Made by a program: the position numbers and the translations under genes. This document shows positions 21,401-31,245 of a DNA stretch of 64,000 bases, one piece after another; the first letter of the stretch is position 1, and each line of letters begins with the position of its first letter. The stretch is from Balanoglossus misakiensis (lineage: Eukaryota > Hemichordata): assembly GCA_040954595.2 (NCBI GenBank), contig CM082576.2:18042001-18106000 (forward strand), in the 5' to 3' direction. The notes beneath the pieces are model-generated. The model was not told where the DNA came from and did no database searches. It worked only from the letters and a program-made list of their open reading frames with translations.

Positions 21401-23700
21401 CGATTAGAACGCTTCTACGCGAAAAATTTCGAGATATTCTCGTCGGAAAAACACGCTTTCGGGGATGGGCTTAATTTCAATTGGATTTTGTTTCTACAAT
21501 TGGTCAGTAGGCCTATTATGCCAGAGTTATAGCCATGTTTCAAGACATTCTTTGCTGGTCTATCGATGCTGTCCTGATCAGCAACACAGGCACGCACCAC
21601 AGGCCAATACTTTTTATTTGTTCGAACTACTATAGTTCATGAACGTTTGGGGGGGGGGGGGGGTTATGTAGTTGGAAGGCATCCAGTGCAGCGCTCATTG
21701 CCAGCCCACACAAATTAAGAGCGCCGCATCCGAAACGTAGGCTGTTGTTTCGTATGGGCTGTGCTAGGCCTAGTAGGGATGTAATTTATATCATCAGCCT
21801 TCCTTTTACATGTAGGTACATTGATAATCACTGCAGTGGCAACGCGCGTTCAGCGCGTCCACACTTGATTTTATCGGGCTTTACATTACGATTACAGGGA
21901 TCAGCATCGCATACGTACAAATAAAGATACATGTAACCGATGTTCTTGGTGAGACAATAGTTGGACGTCATTTTAGACATGCCTGTGTTGTGCATGTGTA
22001 ATTCTGAGAAGCTCGTTCTCCACAGACATCATTTCGACTCATACAGGGGTCTCGGTGTTAAAAACCTCGAATGTTTGTCTGGAGGGCAAGAACATAAACA
22101 CACGTTTGACATGTTAATCGGTGCAACAGTGGTGGGAACGTTTTCCGTGTGTTTGCACATCAATGTTTATACAAACGCTAAGTTTTACCATTAACCTATG
22201 TGCTGTGCAGATCAAAGGACGCCCGCACCTTGCAACAAGATACACACACGGTCCTTCTTCACCGCCCCCAGGCAATTTAGACCAACCGAGTCTAAAACCT
22301 GGGAAATGTGTTAAAAACGTGCGATAGATGCGTTTACGGAATAAACATTACGAAGAGAAGTGCATGTGACTAATGCAAACTAGACGGTTTTTAGATACAA
22401 CTTTCTTTTACACATGTATGTTTTCTATTTATTATTGTTCCGAAGATTCAAGGGGCATACGTTTTCAAGTCCCTTCTCGCTCTCTTCGCTGGAAGAAACA
22501 TTTTAAACCCAATGCATTACGGGTTATTGTGCATTCCTAAAACATACTATAAGTATTGAGTATACTAAGAGTTTTGATGACTACTCTTGTCTGATTTGTA
22601 AATATACAGCTCTCCCCAGGCCCAAACAGCGTCGGGGGCCCCGACGCTATCACTAATGGCCCAGCTTTCCCCCGACGCATTTATGTCTGCCCGCTATGCC
22701 GAACGTGTCACTGTCAACTCCCGTATTTTTGCCTTATGTCCGCTTTTGTTTTCACCATAACTTGCTGCTTCCTTTCAATTCTTGATGAATAGTGAACACA
22801 ACTGAGTCATTTCACATCTTTCAGGGCGTCAATCATGGCTTTAATCACCCTAGAAGCAATATTTGCTGGTTTTGTATCTCTGTATACTTTTCTAGTTTTT
22901 ATTTTGTCTGTTGTTGGAACCATAGACGCATGTTGGAACCGTAATTGGCCAGTTTTGCGCTGTTGGTCACACGTTATTCATGAAAGGATGAGCTTGAAAA
23001 CAATGTCATTCATGAGGTCACTTCCACTATTAGACGCATGTATGCATTATAAGGTCAATAAGCATATAAACATTGTATCATATTGTTCTAACAAATGTTA
23101 CAGCGCTTAGCGCCATAAATAGGGTTCCAACCACTGCGTGGTCGGATTTTTTTCATCTAGGAGGCTGAGTGGCATTGCGCGAGTGTCCCGAGATATATGG
23201 AGCGCCGCACACGCGACTGTACCTTGTTGCCTACCGTACTTTGAAATCATATGCCAATGTGTTGTTTATTCGCATAAAAATCATGTCAATGTAATGAAGA
23301 GATATTTATTTGTGATTTTTATAACAACGGCGTTTTACAAACGCTACAGAGAAGGTTCAAATGATCATTATCGCAACCTGTACTGCGCCTCCACCTGCCA
23401 CAATCACACACTGATATGCTAATAACCGATCGTCTGACATATATGACATATACCATAGTCATGACATGATGTTCAAAGCCAGTGGGACCTAGTCGGCCCA
23501 ATGACATTCGTTCTGGCATGCACTTCAAATGTCGATGACATATAGCAAAGCAAAACGGTTAAATTAGGCTATTGTTTCAATTGTATGACTGTCAAAGATC
23601 GAATGAGGTGGTGGTATTTTAATAAGAAAAAGTAGCTAGGCCACCAGTACCGCAAAGTAGCCGACCAGGTTGCCGATGGCTGGCGCTTCCTGAAAACTGT
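18453..23700. other. Long non-coding interior of the CACTA element
   Basis: I found no supported exon on either strand. It contains a G run near 21650 and a 21-bp GC palindrome at 22628-22648. Nothing else was recognised. Confidence 0.5.
22628..22648. repeat. 21-bp GC-rich perfect palindrome
   Basis: AGCGTCGGGG, one G, then CCCCGACGCT. Confidence 0.9.
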
Positions 23701-23961
23701 GGCCGTCTTTATAACGTGCATAAATGTGTATATATTCGTTGAGTCATTTAACCATCTTTATACTTTGCATAAAGGTGCATATAATCGGTAAGCCATTATA
23801 CTCATTTACGCAACCAATTAAAGGAGATAGCAAGATAAACACTGTTGACCAACTTCACACCTCTTTAAGCGGTTGCATAAAGGGGCTTGTAAAAGAAGAC
23901 CAACTTTATGCAGTATTATGCAATTGCATAAAATGAGTTAAAATGCCTATTTCGTGCTGTG
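23700..23961 (+). repeat. CACTA right subterminal repeat region
   Basis: Repeated TGCATAAA and TTTATGCA words up to the CTGTG end. The stretch near 23765-23810 is an inverted match to 7285-7330. Confidence 0.7.
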
Positions 23962-23964
23962 ATG
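23962..23964 (+). repeat. CACTA target-site duplication, right (ATG)
   Basis: Partner of 7158-7160. Confidence 0.85.
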
Positions 23965-24475
23965 GTCTACCATACGCAGGAGCATCTGGCCTGTACGCAG
24001 GATGGAATGAACTATCATACCCCCGAGAGTCGGTATGATGTTGACTTACCCTATCCTGCGTATAGTCTGGTTCGTCAAATCGCCTCGATCGAATAGGTGC
24101 TTTGGGTTGTTGATGTCGTGAAGGTCGTTGAACATGTCTGCTTTCGCGTTCTTTCGTGACCTTGTCAATCCTTTCCATCCATTCCTTCATGCTATCTTCA
24201 TCACTATCCTTCCCGCTGTCTTCCTCATCTTCCCAGAACGGGGCGAGATGGGTAGTTGTGTTCATGGATGGTTTGGCTGAAGCACCTGGTGGGTCGAAGT
24301 CGGCCATCTCCGTGAATTCTTCGGATGGTTTGAACCTAGGAATACTGCATACCATCTCATATGTTACATAGCCATGTCGTTCACGTAATCGCAGAATCGC
24401 CTTGGCTATTTTCCGTCCCACTCCAGGTAGACATTGAAGAGTTCCTAGAGTACTGGTGTTGACGTTGATTTTCAT
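23962..24475 (-). CDS. gag: Gypsy-1 Gag, N-terminal part with helix-hairpin-helix motif
   Basis: Starts at ATG 24475 on the minus strand. Residues 4-34 form a ComEA-like helix-hairpin-helix (core LPGVGRKIAKAIL), a fold known for non-specific DNA binding. An acidic segment (WEDEEDSGKDSDED) and an arginine- and histidine-rich linker follow. The frame continues into CACTA sequence after 23962 and hits TAA at 23906, so residues past about 171 are not Gag. The frame joins that at 7160 downward without a shift, so this is the 5' piece of the same gag and not a separate gene. Confidence 0.8.
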
Positions 24476-24830
24476 GATGGCGCGTTAGAAATTATTGAGA
24501 TGGAAGTTGCAGATACCGTTGTCGGAAAATATTACCCACACAAGGACAGAGTAATATTTAACAAAGTGATATTACTCGTAATAATTACTGAGCAATACCC
24601 AAATTGATCAGTTTGTCACAAGAATAATCAATGACAATGACCAATCAATTATATCACAACAATAATAGAACCCGCAATTATACAGAGTAATATAATGTGA
24701 TAATAAGTACGACTGATATCAATAATACAGTAATTGGAATGGCTCACAATAATAAAACTCGCAATAATACTGAGTAATACAATGCGACACCAAATATTAT
24801 TGATATAGCGAATAATTGAACAGTTTCAAC

Positions 24831-24840
24831 ACTTACCAAT
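24831..24840 (-). promoter_or_regulatory. Candidate splice donor in the Gypsy-1 leader
   Basis: Minus strand reads CAATTG then GTAAGTGTT, a strong donor consensus upstream of gag. It could pair with the acceptor at 1661 to give a subgenomic RNA for the third ORF, or with a nearer acceptor to remove a leader intron. Confidence 0.4.
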
Positions 24841-25676
24841 TGCTGAGGAATTACAGTTCTGTACTGATACTGTGTGGTACAACTAGTAAAAATGCGAAAC
24901 AAAGCGGAATTTGTTAAAGCGAAACTTTTCAGAAGTAAAACAACAAATAAAAGACAAGTCCGAAAGCTGGAACTTGTCCGCACAAAAAGTACGTAAAATT
25001 ATGACGAAAGGTGCGGTGTACAGAACTGCCACAAAAAATGGCTTCTTTGACGAAATGGCTTCCTCGTCAATGCAATGGTGGCACCAATACTAGCAGAAAG
25101 TTACTTTCCAAGCTATCCGTACACACACAACGGCAGTATAACGGGCTAGGAAGTATAACTGCAAATCTTACCTTGCCGTGTTCGGAAGTTCGCCGTACAC
25201 ACAAAAAATACGGTAAGACAAAGTACACGTAAAACAACACAGAAATAAGTTGTGAAACTTTTCCTTGAAACGTGCACAGAAAAAAAAACGGCACAGTGTA
25301 GCGGAAAATTCCTCTCACTGAATTTCTTGAACTTGGCCCCAGCTGTCCGAACTTCAATAAATATTACAAGCTTTACCGGAACAACTGGAGATTCGTTCCC
25401 AGTTTTCTCTCGACTTCCACTAGTTCTCTGTCTCCCACCAGAAAAACTAATGAAGACGGTTTCTTGGTGCAAGTGTTGAAAACTGAAAGCACTTGGGCGT
25501 CCGCACTACTCCTATAAGTTTCAAGCGGAAAGCCGCGACGCAACTTTAACGATAGCGAGTACTCCGACTACTTATCCTCAAAAATTGGCAAAAAGTTACC
25601 AACGGAGTTTTTTCACCTTTTCTCCACTAGGGTTGAAAAGTCGCAGCGCCAATTGTAGTAAATACCGGTTACTAAC

Positions 25677-25909
25677 CTGGTAGGTACTACGGGTTGTCTT
25701 ATTCCGGGCCACAGAGTTTTGCTTGGTACTGGTCGTCAGTCCTGGTAGCGTGTTGCTCTGCTGCTGGTCCGGGTCGTTCTCGTTCTGATAGTTGAGAAAC
25801 GTGGGTAAAAACCAGTAGCACAGGTGCAGGGCATTCCGTAGTGCAATTACGTCAGAGGCGTCCCACCTGTACAGCAGGGCGCCACCAACGGCCAGAAGCC
25901 CACAAATTA
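25677..25909 (-). CDS. Candidate exon of an unrecognised membrane protein
   Basis: Minus-strand open segment of 233 nt between an acceptor-like GCTGTAG and a donor CAG|GTTAGT. It encodes 77 residues: a hydrophobic stretch (ICGLLAVGGALLY), an amphipathic part with LCYWFLPTFLNY, then a polar Q/N/T-rich tail. Composition looks like real protein and GC content is higher than in the flanks. The frame stays open another 21 codons past the donor, so the splice is not forced. I do not recognise the family. It may be a remnant of the host gene into which the surrounding elements inserted. Confidence 0.4.
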
Positions 25910-25917
25910 CTACAGCA

Positions 25918-27437
25918 GCATAACTCCAATGATCTTATTTGCACCGCAGCGGTGCAAATAAGAGTTCCCTGCACCGCAGCGGTGCGAATAAGAGTTCCCT
26001 CCCCAACAACGATCTGACCGTTCTTTATTCACTCCTCGGCGACAAAAACGTTTTATTACGGCCTAAATAATGACTTTTTCGCTCCTTGGTTGGTCATGCG
26101 GACGGAAAGACACGGTTTTAGCGAGTTTATCTTTCACTCTGCTGAGCACTCCGTATTCAGACTTACGCAAGTGAACCGCGACAAAAAATGGCCCAGTTTC
26201 CCTGCATGTTACTTATACCCGATAGATGAAAAAAGCAGCGTAGATATTGAAATGAATTGGATTTATGAAATTGTTAAAATTACAATTATAATGTCGTTAA
26301 AAGTTCTCACAAAAAATAGAAATAGTAAAAAAGTGGTCTCGAACCAACATCAGTTGACATCCTCAGGTAAAAGCTTTCCTGAAACTTTCGCCATCACGAT
26401 GTGTACTCGAAAAAGTCGGAAATTTTCCGCACTATATTGCAGCATAACTCCAATGATCTTATTTGCACCGCAGCTGTGCAAATACGAGTTCCCTGCACCG
26501 TAGCGGTGCGAATAAGAGTTCCCTGGCCCCGCAACGATCTGACCGTTCTTTATTTACTCCTCGGCGACATAAAACGTTTTATTACGGCTTAAATAACGAC
26601 TTTTTCGCTCCTTGGTTGGTCATTCGGACGGAAAGACAGGGTTTTAGCGAGTTTATCTTCTCTCTGCTGAGCACTCCGTTATTCAGACTTGCCCAAGTGA
26701 ACCGCGACAAAAAATGGCCAAGTTTCTCTGCATGTTTGTTATACCAGACAGATAAAAAACGCAGCGTAGATATTGAAATTAATTGGATTTATGAAAATGA
26801 TAAAAATTACAATTAAAATGTCGTTAAAAGTTCTCACAAAAAAGAAATAGAAAAATAAAGTGGTCTCGAACCAACATCAGTCGACACCTTCGGGTAAAAG
26901 GCTAGCCTTCCTGAACCTTTCGCCATCATGATGTGTACTCGAAAAAGTCGGACATTTTTCGCTCTATATTGCAGCATAACTCCAATGATCTTATTTGCAC
27001 CGCAGCAAATAAGAGTTCCCTGCATCGCAGCGGTGCGAATAAGATTTCCCTCCCCAACAACGATCTGACCGTTCTGTATTCACTCCTCGGCGACAAAAAC
27101 GTTTTATTACGGCCTAAATAACGACTTTTTCGCTCCTTGGTTGGTCTTGCGGACGGAAAGACACGGTTTAGCGAGTTTATCTTTCTCTCTGATGAGCACT
27201 ACGTATTCAGACTTGCCCAAGTGAACCGCGACAAAAAAATGGCCAAGTTTCACTGCATGTTTGTTATACCAGACAGATAAAAAACGCAGCGTAGATATTG
27301 AAATGAATTGGATTTATGAAAATGGAAAAAAATTACAATGAAAACGTCGTTAAAAGTTCTCACAAAAAAGAAATAGAAAAATAAAGTGGTCTCGAACCAA
27401 CATCAGTCGACTCCTTCGGGTAAAAGGCTAGCCTTCC
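25918..27437 (+). repeat. Three tandem repeats of about 525 bp
   Basis: Units start at about 25921, 26445 and 26977 (spacing 524 and 532). Each opens with one or two copies of the palindrome GCACCGCAGCGGTGC followed by AATAAGAGTTCCC; the motif is partly lost in units 2 and 3. The third unit is cut at 27437 by the LINE 3' end. No convincing gene is inside; open frames of up to 137 codons shift between units. Confidence 0.85.
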
Positions 27438-29850
27438 TTTTTTTAATCTTTTATTAAAAAGGACAGGCCCACTGGCTTGACCTGTTAAAAATAATTTGTA
27501 CATTACAAGAAGCTTGTAATTACAGTCATAGATTCATTTTAAATAATGCCATAAATTCTCAACACGTTACACTACTAATGCCAATCATTACAATATTGAT
27601 GAAAAATCATACACCGAAATGAATGCATGTGTAGTCAAGTCATTCAACATAAACAATCTTTAAATTCACAATATTGCATTACAGCATTCCATCATTTATG
27701 TAAGTCCTACTCCAATCTGTCATATAATTGTGACATACAATTTAATTACAGGAACAATTACCAGTAAAAAAAGATGGTATGTAACACCAGAGGGCGCCAG
27801 GTTCAACTGAAGGTGACAACATAGACAAAACGATTGTTTAAAAATTGAAGGTAAAGTCAAAATTTTTTACCGTTACAAGTACATTGTTTTGTGCAAAGAT
27901 GCTTTCAAATAGCGCAACATCATCACTTACTTTGCACCTGTTATATTCAAAAGTGATTTTCTGTTTTAATTTGTAGTTAAAGAACATGATCAAGTCGATT
28001 TTCCGAGTACAACGCTTGTATGCTAATCTTCTACTATGAATTGTATAACGTGAAAGTGTCAATAAAATATTGATCAGCGTGTACTCGTACTTGTCATCCT
28101 TGACAGTATAACCAAATAACTTCATTAGAATTATATCTGTTGGGTTTAAACTTATTTACATTACAGGCACTGTTGATATACTCAAAAACAAGTTGCCACA
28201 GGGATTGAATTGTCTGGCGGCACACAAACAAATTATACACGTCTTCGGGAAAAAATGTGCAGAAGTCACAAGTCGGACTGAGGATTTTGCCTGATTTATA
28301 AAGACGAAGATTACTAAAACAGCGTTGTGACAAATGAGATAATCCAGATCACCCAGGTAGTTATCCTTGAAATTTGTGTAAACAATTGGCCAAACCTTAC
28401 TAAAATCAAAGTTTGGCAGGTGATACAGCCAATACTGAACACCCGTGGGCACTGTTTTTCTCAGATGCCGAGCTATTGTAGTAATGTGTCTAACCTTAAG
28501 AGAATGGAAAGGAACACGTTGATTATGAGCATTAACAATAAAGAGAGACGAGTTTTTGTCCACTTTGTTATAATCATTGTAATTACTCTGCAGAATTTCA
28601 TGCCACTTTTGAGGAATTGAATTGAGGATTATCTGGTACTGCTTCTCAACAGTATTGCTTGTGGGAGTGTCAGGATGGGCCAATGAAACCATGTCACCAA
28701 TTGCATCAACAGGTAGGAACCCAGGAATGACCTCGTATAACAAATCCCTGATTTTGGCAATGCCAGCTGAACTGAAAAGCTTTACAATCGCCAGGGGGCG
28801 CCCTTCAATGAATGGGTTATGAAAAATAGGTTCATTGATAATTTCATCGTAGGAAACTGGTTGTGCACGAAGATACTTGAAAAGATGTGACCAAGACTGA
28901 AACAATTCCTTGTAGAATGTAGAACACTGACGTAAGTTGGTAGGATAAAGTAACATTTTAAAAGTGTCAACACCACAATTGAGATCGAGATACTTACATT
29001 TTGTATTTAAGTTGTAGGTGAAAAACAGCTTGAATTTGTGAACATAATCTTTATCCAGCATTTTACACAACCACTTGAGACGAAGTGCATGCACTTTGTC
29101 TAGAATATTTGTGACTTTTAGTCCCCCATCGTGAATGTCGGAAGTGATGACATCATATTTCACCCTGTGATGACCTTTGCTCCAGAAGAAATTACAGATG
29201 TGCTCATTCAAAATTTGTATGTGTTGCTGAGGCAAAGAAACAACAGATGCCCGGTACCACAGAGTAGACGTAACAAGGGAGTTGATAATAAGGGTTTTCC
29301 CTTTGTAGGACAATTTACGAAATGACCAAGATATCAGAATTCTGCAGATTTTAGGAATGCGCTGAGCCCAATTGAAATCATTAGCAACTGATTTGTCATG
29401 ATTCAACATGACACCAAGAATGACCATGCCATCCAGTTGAAGCTTAACAGGTAAGGGGCAGTCAGTACGCCCTCTTTTGTTTCCTATCCACATCAAAGCA
29501 CTTTTGTTCAGATTAACCTTTGATCCAGAAGCTTTACCATAATCACAAAAGACCTGATACGCTTCGCGGATAGAATGGTCATCGCTAACGGTTAGAGTGG
29601 TGTCATCAGCATGTTGGTAAACTAAGGAAGATACAGTACTGCCAGGAATTTGAATACCATGTATGTTGTGGTTATGCTGAATAGCGGCATTTAGAGGCTC
29701 AGCTGACAGCACGTACAACATTGCTGACAGCGGGCACCCTTGTCTGACACTTCGTTTAATTAACACCGAGTCAGACAAAAACCCGTTAATTTTTACATTA
29801 CTCATAACCTGGTTATACAGTATGGAAATCCATTTAACAAAATTATCACC
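27438..29850 (-). mobile_element. L1-like LINE, 3' portion
   Basis: The 3' end is at 27438, where the minus strand ends in AATAAAA and an A-rich tail. 27438-27837 is 3' UTR with no coding sequence. The 5' portion continues at 33850, beyond the inserted Gypsy-2. Confidence 0.8.
27838..29850 (-). pseudogene. LINE ORF2 fragment: RT palm and thumb to C-terminus (frameshifted)
   Basis: The minus-strand frame from 29850 to about 28320 carries VRQGCPLSAMLY, the catalytic HADDTT motif (usually Y or F before ADD) and the L1-type connection region. The frame then breaks. 28333-28094 in another frame holds a zf-RVT-like C-terminal motif (CDFC, VYNLFVC), and a second break leads to the last 95 codons, ending at 27838. 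Two frameshifts make this copy inactive. The 38 codons at the start of the open frame above 29850 come from the Gypsy-2 LTR, not the LINE. Confidence 0.8.
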
Positions 29851-29855
29851 GAACC

Positions 29856-29983
29856 TGTGATGTTTATTGACAAACTCTAACACTGAAGAATACTCGGAAA
29901 GTACAGACCATAATATGTGTACTACAATATCGAAGGGCATGATGGGTAATGCATACGTCATTGTTTAGGCAATATATATCACA
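29856..29983 (-). repeat. Gypsy-2 3' LTR, 128 bp
   Basis: Reads as base-for-base identical to the 5' LTR. Confidence 0.92.
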
Positions 29984-29999
29984 TCTCCCCTTTTTTTTT
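29984..29999 (-). promoter_or_regulatory. Gypsy-2 polypurine tract
   Basis: AAAAAAAAAGGGGAGA immediately before the 3' LTR on the minus strand. Confidence 0.75.
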
Positions 30000-30301
30000 G
30001 AGCTGAACACACAATAAATGTTCAAAGAATGTTTGCTTGTGAGTGAGAATGTCTTTCAATAATACTGTTCAGGTTTCATATAAACTGTCACCATTCATAG
30101 CATTGTAAGCATTTTCTAAACAAAACAACTGAAGTCTCTTGGTGTGAAACAAAACACAAACATTTTTTTTAACACTGTGTGGGAAGTCAGAGGTTCAAGC
30201 ACTTGACTTCCAGTTGGAGAGGATCTTTACCATCCACTCTTACCAGAAACATATTCAGAACACTGGAACAACATTTTTTTTTTTTGTCAGCACAATCACT
30301 G

Positions 30302-30913
30302 TCATTCTGTAACATAGTCATTTCGATAACGTTCTGGCATCCTGATCACACGTCCACTTGATGTTCGCTTTTCAGATGGATGCTTTGTTGTTTCGGGAGC
30401 ATCTTCCAGTGGCAAGGCTGTTTGTGCATCGTCAATCGGCATGTTTTCATCGTCTGGTGGTTCCTGGTCATGTGCTGATATCATACTGGATTTGGGCCAC
30501 GGTGCTTTCAATAGATGTCTCCTGTTTCGCCGGTACTGTTGGCCTTCGGGAGTGGTGACGATGTATGATCGTGGGGATCCATGTTTTCCGGTAACAGTTG
30601 CTGGTTTCCACACCTTGTCACATCTTATTCCTACAGTCTCGTCTTCTTTGATTTGTGGCAGTGTTTTGGTGTGTTGGTCATAGTATTTCTTCTGCTTCTC
30701 TTGTCGGATCAACAACTCAGATCTTGCTTCAGTGGCCACTTGTGGACTCAGCATTCTTGGTGAGACAGGTATCTTAGACTTCAACATTCTGCTCATCAAT
30801 AGTTGTGCTGGTGAGGTGGTCATACCTGACACCGGTGTGTTTCGGTACTCCAGGAGCGCTATGTATGGATCTTTGTTGTCATCCATTGCCTTTTTGAGCA
30901 ATTTCTTGACGGT
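30302..30913 (-). pseudogene. Gypsy-2 integrase C-terminal part
   Basis: Same frame as the preceding fragment, just past the premature stop. Contains ALLEYRNTPVSG and a C-terminal tail with TSSGRVIRMPERY, as in Mag/SURL-type integrases. Ends at 30302; 29984-30301 is 3' UTR. Confidence 0.8.
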
Positions 30914-31245
30914 TTAAATGGCTCTCTCACTCATGCCATTCGACTGGGCATAGGTTGGGCTTGATGTGGTGATTTTGAACCCCCATTCCGTGGCAAACTG
31001 TCGGAAACGCTGGCTCGCAAATGGAACATTGTCGGCTAGAACTTCATCAGGAATACCGTGTCGTGCGAAGACTGACTTCATTTGGGTTATCACGGCTTCT
31101 GCTGTCTTTGCTTTGAGCAAACCTATTTCTGGGTACTTCGAGAAATAATCCACCATCAGGAGGTAGTCACTGCCATTCAAATGGAAGATATCAGCCCCAA
31201 TCTTTTGCCACACGCGCTCAGGAACAGGGTGAGGTATCAACGATG
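30914..31245 (-). pseudogene. Gypsy-2 integrase core fragment
   Basis: Resumes in a different frame right after the deletion junction: IPHPVPERVW, then DIFHLNG, ADNVPFASQRF and SNGMSERAI. It ends at a TAA at 30914-30916 where the family normally has glutamine (ERAIQTVK pattern), so this is probably a nonsense change. Confidence 0.8.

Larger units (their letters stand above)
7161..23961 (+). mobile_element. CACTA (EnSpm) DNA transposon, 16.8 kb, two genes
   Basis: Plus strand begins CACAGGATGAAAG; the other end read inward begins CACAGCACGAAAT. The host triplet ATG is present on both sides (7158-7160 and 23962-23964), the 3-bp target duplication expected for CACTA elements. Removing the element restores the Gypsy-1 gag frame. 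Both ends carry clustered TTTATGCA / TGCATAAA words. They also share an inverted match around GTATAATGGCTTACC (left near 7290, right near 23795). Inside are a tnp2-type transposase gene and a divergent accessory gene. Confidence 0.9.
23962..24840 (-). mobile_element. Ty3/gypsy retrotransposon Gypsy-1, 5' portion (outer end unresolved)
   Basis: Contains the gag start and a leader. From about 24530 to 24800 the leader is built from loose repeats of AATAATAC and GAGTAATA words. No second LTR is in the window for comparison, so the 5' LTR edge cannot be placed. It should lie between about 24840 and 25676. Confidence 0.6.

Noticed and set aside
22835-23110. 91-codon plus-strand frame inside the CACTA element
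   Set aside because: Hydrophobic low-complexity frame without domain or splice support.
24840-25676. Exact Gypsy-1 5' LTR and primer binding site
   Set aside because: Several TGG words exist (for example TGGTGCCACC on the minus strand near 25082), but without the second LTR no boundary can be supported.
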